From Microbacterium schleiferi (lineage in GTDB: Bacteria > Actinomycetota > Actinomycetes > Actinomycetales > Microbacteriaceae), in NCBI RefSeq assembly GCF_020781975.1, contig NZ_JAJGNI010000001.1, positions 310,001 through 374,000 of the forward strand: a DNA stretch of 64,000 bases. Reading direction: 5' to 3'. The position numbers and the translations under genes are program-made. The notes beneath the pieces were generated by a model. The model worked only from the letters and a program-made list of their open reading frames with translations. It had not been told where the DNA came from and did no database searches. Each line of letters opens with the position of its first letter. Position 1 is the stretch's first letter. Of the stretch, positions 52,985 to 61,537 are shown piece after piece.

Positions 52985-54280
52985 GTGGACGACGCGCAGA
53001 CCCCGCAGCAGAAGGCCATCCTGACCGTCGGCGATCGGACCGCCGAGTTCCCCGTGCTCCACGGCACCGACGGAGTACCGAGCATCGATGTCGCAACCTT
53101 TACGCGGCAGACGGGGTACACGGCCCTGGACTACGGATTCGTCAACACCGCCTCCACCAAGTCGGCGATTACCTATATCGACGGGGATGCCGGCATCCTG
53201 CGCTACCGCGGTTATCCGATCGAGCAGCTCGCGACTCACAGCACGTACCTCGAGGTCGCGTGGCTGCTCATCTACGGCGAGCTGCCCACGGCCGACGAAC
53301 TCGCGGAGTTCGACAACCGCATCCGTCGCCACACACTGCTGCACGAGGACCTCAAGCGCTTTTTCGGCTCGCTGCCGCCGACCGCGCATCCGATGTCGGT
53401 GCTGTCGGCGGCGACGGCCACTCTGTCGACCTACTACGAAGACGAGTCCGACCCCCACAATCCCGAGCACGTCGAGGTCAACACGATCCGGCTTCTCGCG
53501 AAGCTCCCGGTCATTGCGGCCTACGCCCACAAGAAGAGCATCGGCCAGGCTTTCCTGTACCCCGACAACTCGATGAGCTTCGTCGACAACTTCCTCAAGC
53601 TCAATTTCGGTGTCCTATCGGAGCTGTACGACGTCAACCCCGTCGTATCCCGGGCGCTCGAACGGTTGCTGATCCTGCACGAGGACCACGAGCAGAACGC
53701 GTCGACCTCGACGGTGCGCCTGGTCGGGTCGACCGGCGCCAACCAGTTCTCGTCGATCTCGGCGGGTATCAACGCGCTTTACGGCCCGCTGCACGGCGGT
53801 GCCAACGAGGCGGTTCTCTCGATGCTCGCCCGCATCCGAGACTCGGGCGAGAGCGTCGAACGCTTCGTCGAGCGGGTCAAGAACAAGGAGGACGGCGTCA
53901 AGCTCATGGGCTTCGGGCACCGGGTCTACAAGAACTACGACCCGCGCGCAAAGCTCGTGAAGGAGTCGGCCGACGAGGTGCTCTCGGAGCTCGGTGTGCA
54001 TGACCCGCTCCTGGATCTTGCCAAGCAGCTCGAAGAGATCGCCCTCAACGACGACTACTTCAAGGAGCGTCGCCTTTACCCGAACGTCGATTTCTACACC
54101 GGCGTCATGTACAAGGCGATGGGCTTCCCCACGCGCATGTTCACCGTGCTGTTCGCGATCGGCCGCCTTCCGGGATGGCTCGCGCACTGGCGTGAGATGA
54201 ACGCCGACCCGCAGACCAAGATCGGCCGCCCGCAGCAGCTGTACACGGGCGCACCCGAACGCACCTACCCTGGCGTCTGA
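52985..54280 (+). CDS. gltA: Citrate synthase
   Basis: Type II-length citrate synthase (431 residues), condensing oxaloacetate and acetyl-CoA. Active-site blocks are LHGGANEAVLSML with the first catalytic His, GFGHRVYKNYDPRA with the second His, and NVDFYTGVMY with the catalytic Asp. The N-terminal 30 residues form the beta-rich domain typical of the longer form. The GTG start (52985) has AGGAGG 5 nt upstream; the in-frame extension to 52910 is leader. It is monocistronic. Confidence 0.97.
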   Translation: MDDAQTPQQKAILTVGDRTAEFPVLHGTDGVPSIDVATFTRQTGYTALDYGFVNTASTKSAITYIDGDAGILRYRGYPIEQLATHSTYLEVAWLLIYGELPTADELAEFDNRIRRHTLLHEDLKRFFGSLPPTAHPMSVLSAATATLSTYYEDESDPHNPEHVEVNTIRLLAKLPVIAAYAHKKSIGQAFLYPDNSMSFVDNFLKLNFGVLSELYDVNPVVSRALERLLILHEDHEQNASTSTVRLVGSTGANQFSSISAGINALYGPLHGGANEAVLSMLARIRDSGESVERFVERVKNKEDGVKLMGFGHRVYKNYDPRAKLVKESADEVLSELGVHDPLLDLAKQLEEIALNDDYFKERRLYPNVDFYTGVMYKAMGFPTRMFTVLFAIGRLPGWLAHWREMNADPQTKIGRPQQLYTGAPERTYPGV

Positions 54281-54317
54281 GTCAGCTGTCGCGGGGGGAC
54301 TCTGGCATTCTGAACGG

Positions 54318-55079
54318 ATGCCGAAACTCCTCGTCCGCGTTCCCTCCCCGCTGCTTGCCGACGGCGAGCTGACGCACCTCGACCGGGTCGAAGCCGATCC
54401 GGACCTCGCCCTGTCGCAGTGGCGGGACTACGTCGCGGTGTACCGCGACAGGGGATGGCAGGTCATCGATGTTCCTGCGGCACCGGACCAGCCCGACGGC
54501 GTCTTCATCGAGGATGCCCTCGTCATATTCGACGACATCGTGGTGATCGGTCGGCCCGGCGCCGAATCCCGGCGCGGCGAAATCGCAACGGCCCGCGCGG
54601 TAGCAGAGACGCTCGGTTTTCCTGTGCACGAGATCGAAGCGCCGGGCACCCTCGACGGCGGCGACGTGCTCAAGATCGGGCGCACCGTCTACGTCGGGGC
54701 GTCATCGCGGACCAATGATGACGGCATCCGCCAACTGGAGGCCCTGCTGAGCCCTCGGGGATGGAAGGTCGTCGCGGTGCCGGTGACACGCGTCCTGCAT
54801 CTGAAGAGCGCGGTGACGGCGCTTCCTGATGGAACCGTCATCGGGTACGAGCCGCTCGTCGACGACCCGTCGGTGTTCCCCCGATTCCTCCCCGTGCCCG
54901 AAGAGCACGGCACCGCCGTTGTCGTCCTCGACGAGGCGACAGTCCTGATGTCGGCCGATGCACCGCAAACGGCTGCGCTTCTCCGCTCGCGCGGGCTCAC
55001 CGTCATCCAGACACCCGTGACGGAGTTCGAGAAACTCGAGGGGTGCGTTACGTGCCTCTCAGTGCGCGTGCGTCGCTGA
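54318..55079 (+). CDS. Dimethylarginine dimethylaminohydrolase-like amidinotransferase-fold enzyme
   Basis: A 253-residue penteine-fold hydrolase. It shows QPDGVFIEDALVIFDDIVVIGRPGAESRRGE, APGTLDGGDVLKIGRTVYVGASSRTND, LHLKSAVTALPD with the catalytic His, and the C-terminal LEGCVTCLSVR with the nucleophile Cys (Cys246 by alignment with DDAH). It probably splits methylated arginine to citrulline and dimethylamine, or acts on arginine-like compounds. It lies convergent to dapD, 20 bp away. Confidence 0.88.
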   Translation: MPKLLVRVPSPLLADGELTHLDRVEADPDLALSQWRDYVAVYRDRGWQVIDVPAAPDQPDGVFIEDALVIFDDIVVIGRPGAESRRGEIATARAVAETLGFPVHEIEAPGTLDGGDVLKIGRTVYVGASSRTNDDGIRQLEALLSPRGWKVVAVPVTRVLHLKSAVTALPDGTVIGYEPLVDDPSVFPRFLPVPEEHGTAVVVLDEATVLMSADAPQTAALLRSRGLTVIQTPVTEFEKLEGCVTCLSVRVRR

Positions 55080-55099
55080 CGCGCAGATTCGACCTCGCC

Positions 55100-56059
55100 T
55101 CAGGCGTGGAGCGCTTCGTTGAGGGTCACCCCGACGCCAGCGCGGCGGACTGCCTCGATCGCTCCCGTGAGCGAGTTGCGGCGGAACAGGATGCCGTCCC
55201 GGCCCGAGAGCTCAGCACCCTTGACTGTCGGGCGCGTACCGTCAGCGCCGACAGGCTCGTCGGCGAGCACGATCTTCGACCCTGCGGTGACGTACAACCC
55301 TGCCTCGACGACGCAATCGTCCCCCAGAGAGATGCCGATGCCCGCGTTTGCGCCGAGGAGGGAACGACTCCCGATCGAGACACGGTGCGTGCCGCCTCCC
55401 GAGAGTGTGCCCATGATCGAGGAGCCGCCGCCGATGTCGCTGCCGTCACCGACGATGACGCCCTGTGAGATTCGGCCCTCCACCATGCTCTGGCCGAGGG
55501 TTCCGGCGTTGTAGTTCACGAAGCCTTCGTGCATCACGGTGGTTCCGGGGGACAGGTACGCGCCCAGCCGCACGCGAGACGCGTCGCCGATGCGGACGCC
55601 CGTGGGCAAGACGTAGTCGGTCAGGCGCGGGAACTTATCGAGGCTCTGTACCTGGATGCCGGCGCGTTGCAGTCGTGCGCGGCGCCGGTCGAGCTCGCGC
55701 GGGTCGACGGGTCCGGCGTTGGTCCAGGCGACGTTGGGGAGCGCACCGAAGATGCCGTCAAGGTTCAGGTTGTTCGGAGCGACGAGTCGGTGTGACAGTG
55801 CGTGGAGGCGGAGGTAGGCATCCGGTGTGCCCGAGGGTGCCGCGTCGAGATCGATCTCGATCTCGATCATCTCGATGCTGACGCCGCGGGTCTCATCCGT
55901 GCCCACAGCCTCGGCTATCAGAGCTCGTGCGGCCTCGTGAGCGTCCCGGTGATCAGACAGTGCCCCCGCCTGAGGCGACGGGTACCAGGTGTCCAGAACC
56001 GTGCCGTCTGCCGCGACAGTTGCCGCCCCGATACCGCTGATCTTCCGCTGTGCCGTCAT
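55100..56059 (-). CDS. dapD: 2,3,4,5-tetrahydropyridine-2,6-dicarboxylate N-succinyltransferase
   Basis: Succinylates tetrahydrodipicolinate with succinyl-CoA, the first step of the succinylase DAP branch. The 319-residue actinobacterial type has an N-terminal helical domain and a left-handed beta-helix with hexapeptide repeats ([52 protein letters not shown]). The reverse-strand TACCCT at 56066-56071, 6 nt from the ATG, fits a leaderless start. It is divergent from dapE, 88 bp away. Confidence 0.95.
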   Translation of the reverse strand: MTAQRKISGIGAATVAADGTVLDTWYPSPQAGALSDHRDAHEAARALIAEAVGTDETRGVSIEMIEIEIDLDAAPSGTPDAYLRLHALSHRLVAPNNLNLDGIFGALPNVAWTNAGPVDPRELDRRRARLQRAGIQVQSLDKFPRLTDYVLPTGVRIGDASRVRLGAYLSPGTTVMHEGFVNYNAGTLGQSMVEGRISQGVIVGDGSDIGGGSSIMGTLSGGGTHRVSIGSRSLLGANAGIGISLGDDCVVEAGLYVTAGSKIVLADEPVGADGTRPTVKGAELSGRDGILFRRNSLTGAIEAVRRAGVGVTLNEALHA

Positions 56060-56065
56060 CGTTCC

Positions 56066-56071
56066 AGGGTA
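56066..56071 (-). promoter_or_regulatory. -10 box TACCCT (reverse strand) of dapD, leaderless type
   Basis: Ends 6 nt before ATG 56059 on the reverse strand. Confidence 0.5.
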
Positions 56072-56135
56072 TCGAGTCGCGCCCCGGGCGCTGCGCCTGT
56101 CACGCCCCGCCCATCGTACAGCTTCGACCCCTGGC

Positions 56136-56141
56136 TAGACT
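56136..56141 (+). promoter_or_regulatory. -10 box TAGACT of dapE, leaderless type
   Basis: TAGACT ends 6 nt before GTG 56148. AGGA overlaps the spacer but is too close to the start to be a usual ribosome binding site. Confidence 0.55.
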
Positions 56142-56147
56142 CGAGGA

Positions 56148-57212
56148 GTGCTGGACCTGACCTCGAATGCTGTCGATCTCACCCGCGCGATCTGCGATAT
56201 CCCCAGCGTCTCGGGAGACGAAGGACATCTCGCGGACCTGATCGAGCAGGCAGTGGGCGACCTGCCACACCTCGAGGTCATCCGAGACGGCGACACGATC
56301 ATCGCTCGCACGAATCTCGGGAGAGATCGCCGGGTTGCCATCGCCGGCCACATCGACACCGTCCCCATCAACCGCAACGTTCCCACGCGAACGGTCGACA
56401 TCGACGGCGAAGAGTTCATCTGGGGCCGCGGCACCGTTGACATGAAGGCCGGAGTAGCGGTGCAGCTCAAGCTTGCCGCCGACCTCGTCGCGCCGAAGGC
56501 TGACATCACGTGGATCTGGTATGACCACGAGGAGGTGGCTGCTGCCCTCAACGCGCTCACCCGCATCGCAGCGACCCGGGCCGACCTGTTGGCCGCCGAC
56601 TTCGCTATTCTCGGGGAGCCCTCCAACGGCCAGGTGGAGGGCGGCTGCAACGGCCACATGCGGGCGATCGTCAGAACGCACGGTGTGCGTTCGCACAGTG
56701 CACGGTCATGGATCGGCGAGAACGCCATCCACAAGGCGGCACCAATTCTCGAGCGGCTCGCCGCCTACACGGCGCGGGAGGTTCCCGTTGACGGGCTCGT
56801 CTACCGGGAAGGTCTGAACGCTGTTCGCATCACGGGCGGTGTGGCAGGAAACGTCATCCCCGACGTCTGTGAGGTCGAGGTGAACTACCGCTTTGCTCCC
56901 TCACGCAGTGGCGCCGAGGCCGAGGCGCACGTGCGAGAGGTCTTCGACGGGTTCGAGGTCGAGGTCATCGATATGGCCGAGGGCGCGCGGCCGGGGCTCG
57001 ATGACCCGCTGGCGCAGGAGTTCGTCACTGCCGTTGGCGGTACCGCGCAACCCAAGTACGGCTGGACGGATGTGGCACGGTTCTCGGCTCTCGGCATCCC
57101 CGCTGTTAACTACGGCCCGGGAGACCCGCAACTCGCTCATCACGACGAAGAGCGCGTTGCCGTTGCCCAGATTCTGGATGTCGAGCGCGGGCTGCGCGCG
57201 TGGCTGACCTGA
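56148..57212 (+). CDS. dapE: Succinyl-diaminopimelate desuccinylase
   Basis: Zinc peptidase of the M20 family that removes succinate from N-succinyl-LL-DAP. The 354-residue protein has the metal-site AGHIDTVP with His, GTVDMKAGVA with the bridging Asp, DHEEV with the catalytic Glu, LGEPSNGQVEGG, and a C-terminal HHDEE for the last His. The dimerisation domain between them is intact. The start is GTG 56148. The next gene overlaps its end by 13 nt. With dapC and dapD it covers three steps of the DAP branch. Confidence 0.96.
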   Translation: MLDLTSNAVDLTRAICDIPSVSGDEGHLADLIEQAVGDLPHLEVIRDGDTIIARTNLGRDRRVAIAGHIDTVPINRNVPTRTVDIDGEEFIWGRGTVDMKAGVAVQLKLAADLVAPKADITWIWYDHEEVAAALNALTRIAATRADLLAADFAILGEPSNGQVEGGCNGHMRAIVRTHGVRSHSARSWIGENAIHKAAPILERLAAYTAREVPVDGLVYREGLNAVRITGGVAGNVIPDVCEVEVNYRFAPSRSGAEAEAHVREVFDGFEVEVIDMAEGARPGLDDPLAQEFVTAVGGTAQPKYGWTDVARFSALGIPAVNYGPGDPQLAHHDEERVAVAQILDVERGLRAWLT

Positions 57213-58420
57213 CGGCACCGGCGCCGCCATCCCGGCGGTCGCTACCGCCGGCGCTGACGATCGCGCTCATCTATCTCGCTGCGCGTGCCGTCACGTTCGG
57301 CTTCCTGATCCTGGCTGCCGCGTTATCGGCCGAGGGAACACGCTTCGGTGCGGGGGCGAGTGTCCAGGATCTCGTCGTGGGGTGGGATGCCCAGTGGTAT
57401 TGGTTCCTGGCGGTCAACGGTTACCCCGCCGACCTTCCTCTCACTGACGCGGGCGCTGTCGCCGAAAATCAGTGGGCGTTCATGCCGATCTACGCATACC
57501 TCGCTGCCGCCATCGCGCCGCTCGTGGGCGGTTGGTGGGGAGTCGCTGCCGTTCTGATATCTCTGGCAGCCGGGTACGGCGCAACCTACGTGCTGTACCG
57601 GATGCTGCGGGGTCGGATCGGGGGATCGGCTGCCATCTGGGCGTCCGCCTTCTTTGCTGCCGGTCCGTTGGCTGCACTGTTCCAGGTGGGCTACGCGGAG
57701 GCGCTCTTCCTGCTGTGGCTCTTCTTGGCGCTGTGGGCTGTCACCGCCCACCGCTTCGTGTGGGTGTATCCGCTGGTGGTCCTGATGGGCTACACGCGGC
57801 CCGGCGTTCTCGCGTTCGCACTGTTCATCGGGCTCTTCGGAATCTGGCGCTTCTTCTCACGCCGCGCCGAACCGCTTCGTGTGCGCGAGGTCATCCACAT
57901 CGTCGCCCTGGGCGCGCTCGCCACCGCTGTGGGGTTTTCCTGGCAGATCATCGCGGCTATCGTCACGGGGGATCCGGGCGCCTACCTTGCCACCGAACTC
58001 GCATGGCGGCGCAACTGGCTCCCGGACGATGCGGGGCACTTCCTGCCGTTCGACGCCTTCGTGCGCGGTGCTGCGTTCTGGGGGGAGGTCTGGGGGTGGG
58101 GGGCCGCCGGCGGAGTCATCCTGCTCTCGGTGATTCTGGCCGGCGCGGCCGCGGCGCTGCTCTGGGCGCCGCAGGTTCGGGCGCTGGGACCCGAGATCCG
58201 CCTCTGGGCTGTCAGCTACCTCGTCTACCTGCTGGCGGTGTTCTTCCCCCAGTCGAGCATCTTTCGCCTCCTTGTTCCGCTGTCGCCCCTCTGGGGCGCC
58301 TTTGCGGTGCCGCGGTCCCTCGTGTGGCGCGTCGGCGTCCTCATCGCGTGCCTGGCCGGGCAGTGGTGGTGGATCTACAACATGTATGCCCTCGGCAATC
58401 GGTTCTGGCAAATCCCCTAA
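57200..58420 (+). CDS. Polytopic membrane glycosyltransferase, PIG-V/mannosyltransferase-like
   Basis: A 406-residue protein with about eleven transmembrane helices. The first outside loop carries GWDAQWYWFLAVNGYP, the acidic-aromatic motif of GT-C and PIG-V type transferases, then FMPIYAYLAAAI. YTRPGVLAFALF and the late FPQSSIFRLLVPLSPL are also seen in PIG-V relatives. It probably adds a mannose from a polyprenyl carrier outside the membrane. The GTG start (57200) overlaps dapE by 13 nt. Confidence 0.82.
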   Translation: MADLTAPAPPSRRSLPPALTIALIYLAARAVTFGFLILAAALSAEGTRFGAGASVQDLVVGWDAQWYWFLAVNGYPADLPLTDAGAVAENQWAFMPIYAYLAAAIAPLVGGWWGVAAVLISLAAGYGATYVLYRMLRGRIGGSAAIWASAFFAAGPLAALFQVGYAEALFLLWLFLALWAVTAHRFVWVYPLVVLMGYTRPGVLAFALFIGLFGIWRFFSRRAEPLRVREVIHIVALGALATAVGFSWQIIAAIVTGDPGAYLATELAWRRNWLPDDAGHFLPFDAFVRGAAFWGEVWGWGAAGGVILLSVILAGAAAALLWAPQVRALGPEIRLWAVSYLVYLLAVFFPQSSIFRLLVPLSPLWGAFAVPRSLVWRVGVLIACLAGQWWWIYNMYALGNRFWQIP

Positions 58421-58455
58421 GCTTGATTGGTAGACCACGACGAAAGGGAGCCGCC

Positions 58456-58629
58456 ATGGCAGCCATGAAGCCGCGAACCGGAGACGGACCGATGGAGGCC
58501 GTGAAGGAAGGCCGCCTCATCATCGTGCGAGTACCTCTCGAAGGCGGTGGCCGCCTTGTCGTCTCGGTGAACGACGCCGAGGCCAAGGAACTGTACGACG
58601 TGCTCGGCGGAGTTGTCGGAGCCGCGTAA
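58456..58629 (+). CDS. DUF3117 small protein
   Basis: A 57-residue highly conserved actinobacterial protein, MAAMKPRTGDGPMEAVKEGRLIIVRVPLEGGGRLVVSVN..., which matches DUF3117 from end to end. The function is unknown. AAAGGGAG lies about 5 nt before ATG 58456. It is followed by a strong 19-bp hairpin terminator. Confidence 0.93.
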   Translation: MAAMKPRTGDGPMEAVKEGRLIIVRVPLEGGGRLVVSVNDAEAKELYDVLGGVVGAA

Positions 58630-58643
58630 CACGCGATCATCTC

Positions 58644-58685
58644 AACGCGAAAGCGGCCGGTCGGTAGACCGGCCGCTTTCGCGTT
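58644..58685. terminator. Strong bidirectional terminator
   Basis: A perfect 19-bp stem (58644-58662 with 58667-58685) around the loop GGTA, between the convergent DUF3117 and O-methyltransferase genes. The stem begins AACGCGAAAGCGGCC on each strand, with AA/TT at its base and no long T-tract. Confidence 0.8.
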
Positions 58686-58699
58686 GTCGGTGTGGCGCT

Positions 58700-59332
58700 T
58701 TAGACCGACGGGAGCGTCGTGAGCTGCAGGAGTCCTTCGCGCGCAGTGTTGAGCGCACCCAGGACAGCGGGGGACTGTGCAACCTCTTGAATGAGCGAGC
58801 GGTACGCGGTCGTCACCTCGTCGCGCTTGACCGGATCGGCGACGGCACCTCCGGCGAGGACTCGGGGGATGAGGACGGTACCGCCGGGGCGTACCAGTCG
58901 CAGTCCGTGTTCGACGTATTCGATGACGCCCTCGGGCTCGGCGTCGACCAACACGATGTCGTACGATGCCTCGTTCATGCGCGGAAGCACCTCGGCTGCG
59001 CGGCCCGTGATGAACCGGGCGCGAGCGGGCGGCACCTTCGCCTGCGCGAAAGCCTGACGCGCTGCCCCGAGATGCTCGGGCTCGACATCGATCGTGGTGA
59101 GAGTCGCCTGCGGCGCACCGCGCAGCAGCCACAGGCCGGAGACTCCGCCGCCCGTGCCGATCTCGACGATGTTCAGCGCGCGCCCGACGGCGGCGATGGT
59201 CGAACACTGCACGCCGACTGCCGCGCTGATCGGTTCGGCGCCCAACTCCAGCGCAGCCTCGCGAGCGCGGGCGATCGCGTCGGGTTCGACCGTGACCTCT
59301 TCGACGAATCGATTGACCGCGTGATCTCCCAT
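58700..59332 (-). CDS. Class I SAM-dependent O-methyltransferase
   Basis: A 210-residue catechol-O-methyltransferase-like enzyme (methyltransferase_3 family). SAM-binding motif I is VEIGTGGGVSGLWLL, the acidic loop at the end of beta-2 is TTIDVEPEHLGAA, and metal-site Asp residues are in YDIVLVDAEPEG. The N-terminal helix is typical. It is the counterpart of Rv1220c by position before tatB. AAAGGG lies upstream of its ATG. The substrate is unknown. Confidence 0.9.
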   Translation of the reverse strand: MGDHAVNRFVEEVTVEPDAIARAREAALELGAEPISAAVGVQCSTIAAVGRALNIVEIGTGGGVSGLWLLRGAPQATLTTIDVEPEHLGAARQAFAQAKVPPARARFITGRAAEVLPRMNEASYDIVLVDAEPEGVIEYVEHGLRLVRPGGTVLIPRVLAGGAVADPVKRDEVTTAYRSLIQEVAQSPAVLGALNTAREGLLQLTTLPSV

Positions 59333-59399
59333 GCACTGCCCTTTCCCTGAGGGGCAAGCCTACGTGCGCGCGCCCGGATTCTCGCTGAGGCGCGAGGGG

Positions 59400-59405
59400 T
59401 AATCT
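59400..59405 (+). promoter_or_regulatory. -10 box TAATCT of tatB, leaderless type
   Basis: TAATCT ends 6 nt before ATG 59412. Confidence 0.5.
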
Positions 59406-59411
59406 TGAGCC

Positions 59412-59810
59412 ATGTTCAACGGGATCACGATCGAGAAGCTTTTGCTGATCGGTCTGATCGCCGGGATGATCATCGGCCCCCAGCGTCTTCCGCGCTATGC
59501 GGCAGCACTCGGACAGTTCGTGCGTCGAGCTCGCGACTTCGCCCGCTCCGCAGGCTCGCGCGTGAAAGAGGAGATGGGCGAGGACTTCGACGACGTGGAT
59601 TGGCGCACGCTCGATCCGCGCCAGTACGACCCCCGTCGCATCATCCGTGAGGCCCTCCTCGATGACCCGCCGACACCGCCCGTCAAGCCGCAATCCGCAA
59701 CGATGGCGGCCGCCGGCACAGCTGCTGCCGCGGCAGAGAGCGCAACGTCGACGAAGGCACCGCCGCTGGCCGCCGGCGAGACTCCGCCGTTCGATGCGGA
59801 AGCTACCTGA
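59412..59810 (+). CDS. tatB: Sec-independent protein translocase TatB
   Basis: TatB helps the Tat system receive folded substrates at the membrane. The 132-residue protein has the N-terminal helix and hinge EKLLLIGLIAGMIIGPQRLPRYAAALGQFVRRARDFARS, an amphipathic helix, and a low-complexity Ala/Pro-rich tail. The GPQRLP hinge with the Pro is diagnostic of TatB against TatA. Its last 8 bp overlap the end of mrp on the other strand. Confidence 0.9.
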   Translation: MFNGITIEKLLLIGLIAGMIIGPQRLPRYAAALGQFVRRARDFARSAGSRVKEEMGEDFDDVDWRTLDPRQYDPRRIIREALLDDPPTPPVKPQSATMAAAGTAAAAAESATSTKAPPLAAGETPPFDAEAT

Positions 59811-60951
59811 CGCGCATCGGCAGGGAGCGGCCCGACAGTCCGCGGCCGGAGCCCAGAACCGCATCCGCGACGGCCTCGATTGCCGCCGCGGCGGGGTCGC
59901 CGGCATCCGTCACGAGGTGCACGTCGCCGGCGTCGCCTGATGCCCGCACGCCCTGACTGAGCGGGATGGAGCCGAGGAGCGGGACGGGTTCGGCATCCGT
60001 CTGCAGCGCGGTGGCGACAAGCTCCCCGCCGCCGGAGCCGAACAGATCGAGCACTGTGCCGTCGGGAAGGGTCAGCGGCGCCATGTTCTCGACGACTCCC
60101 AGCACGCGCTGACCGGTCTGCCGGGCCACGAGACCCGAGCGGATCGCGACGTCGGCGGCCGCGCGCTGGGGCGTGGTCACCACGATGACCTCGGCGTGGG
60201 GCAGGAGTTGTCCGACGGAGATCGCGACATCGCCGGTTCCCGGTGGCATGTCTAGCAGCAGAATGTCGAGGTCACCGAAGTGGACGTCGGTGAGGAACTG
60301 CTGCACGGTGCGGTGGAGCATCGGGCCACGCCACGCCACGGCGCCGAGCGGCTCCTCTCCCGAACCACGTCGCAGGAACATTCCGATCGAGATCACCTTC
60401 ACCCCGTGCGCGACGGGAGGCAGCATGAGGTCATCGATCCGCGTCGGTTGCGGGGGCGTGCCGTCCGGTCCGACAAGACCCAGGATGCCGGGAATCGAGA
60501 ACCCGTGGACGTCGGCGTCGATGAGCCCGACGCGCAGGCCCCGCGCTGCCAGGCTCGTCGCCAAGAGCGCGGTCAGTGTCGACTTGCCGACCCCGCCTTT
60601 GCCGCTCGTGACGGCGATCACGCGGGTCAGGGAATCGGGCCCGAACGGCATCGACCTGGCCGGGCGCCCGGCGCGGAGCATCTCGGTGAGGCGAGCGCGC
60701 TCCTGTGCATCCATGACCCCCACTGCGATCTCGGCAGAAGCCACGCCCGGTACCGACAGTGCGGCGGCACGAACATCGGATTCGATTCGAGCTGCAGCGG
60801 GGCATCCGGCGACGGTGAGCGCAATGTCGACCCATGCCGCGCCGTCATCGACGCGAGCGCCGCGAACCATGCCGAGCTCGCCGATCGGGCGGCGCAACTC
60901 CGGATCCATCACGGCGCCGACGGCGCGCGTGACCTCGTCTGCGGCTGTCAC
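59803..60951 (-). CDS. mrp: Mrp/ApbC family Fe-S cluster carrier ATPase
   Basis: A 382-residue P-loop ATPase of the Mrp/NBP35 class, which binds and delivers Fe-S clusters. It has an N-terminal DUF59 domain (residues 1-90, with LTVAGCPAA), the deviant Walker A TSGKGGVGKSTL, the switch ILLLDMPPGTGD, and VVENMAPLTLPDG with FGSGGGELVAT. The CxxC between ENM and FG that dimeric carriers use is absent here, as in some actinobacterial members. It ends in an 8-bp overlap with tatB. Confidence 0.92.
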   Translation of the reverse strand: MTAADEVTRAVGAVMDPELRRPIGELGMVRGARVDDGAAWVDIALTVAGCPAAARIESDVRAAALSVPGVASAEIAVGVMDAQERARLTEMLRAGRPARSMPFGPDSLTRVIAVTSGKGGVGKSTLTALLATSLAARGLRVGLIDADVHGFSIPGILGLVGPDGTPPQPTRIDDLMLPPVAHGVKVISIGMFLRRGSGEEPLGAVAWRGPMLHRTVQQFLTDVHFGDLDILLLDMPPGTGDVAISVGQLLPHAEVIVVTTPQRAAADVAIRSGLVARQTGQRVLGVVENMAPLTLPDGTVLDLFGSGGGELVATALQTDAEPVPLLGSIPLSQGVRASGDAGDVHLVTDAGDPAAAAIEAVADAVLGSGRGLSGRSLPMRVR

Positions 60952-60967
60952 CGCACGCCCCCGCTCA

Positions 60968-61537
60968 TCACGCCGAGCCGTCCTCGCGGACCGGAGACGC
61001 GTTCGTGGCGGGCGCGCCCTCGGTGTGCTGCGGCTCCGCGCGTTCGTCGAGCTTTCTCAGCAGCGATTTCAGCTCGGCGCGCAGCGTGTCACGGGTGACG
61101 ACCTCGGAGGTGACTTCGGTGAGGGCGATGCGGAGGGCCACGATCTCGCGCGCGAGGTACTCGGTATCGGCCAGGTTTCGTTCCGCGCGCTGGCGGTCCT
61201 GCTCGATCTGCACGCGGTCGCGGTCATCCTGGCGGTTCTGGGCGAGCAGGATGAGGGGAGCGGCGTAGGAAGCCTGCAGCGAGAGCATGAGCGTCAGGGC
61301 CGTGAAGCCGTTGGCCGCGGAATCGAACCGCAGATTCTCGGGGGCAGCAGTGTTCCACGCGATCCACGCGACGCAGAACAGCGTGAGGGCCACGAGGAAC
61401 CACGGGGTCCCCATGTTTCGGGCGATCCATTCCGTGGCCCTGCCGAACCGATCCCGCGAGGGCTGAGGTGTGCGCCCGCGAATCGGCATGCTCGACCGAC
61501 CGCGGGGGGCATCCAACCCCCGAGGCGAGCGCGCCAT
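60968..61537 (-). CDS. DUF1003 family membrane protein
   Basis: A 189-residue protein with two transmembrane helices (GTPWFLVALTLFCVAWIAWN and GFTALTLMLSLQASYAAPLILLAQNRQDDRDR). The second stretch is the DUF1003 signature. A long charged C-terminal helix follows (RAERNLADTEYLAREIVALRIAL). The function is unknown. ATG 61537 (or GTG 61540) overlaps the MgtE-like gene stop, so the two are coupled, as in many actinobacteria. Confidence 0.88.
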   Translation of the reverse strand: MARSPRGLDAPRGRSSMPIRGRTPQPSRDRFGRATEWIARNMGTPWFLVALTLFCVAWIAWNTAAPENLRFDSAANGFTALTLMLSLQASYAAPLILLAQNRQDDRDRVQIEQDRQRAERNLADTEYLAREIVALRIALTEVTSEVVTRDTLRAELKSLLRKLDERAEPQHTEGAPATNASPVREDGSA

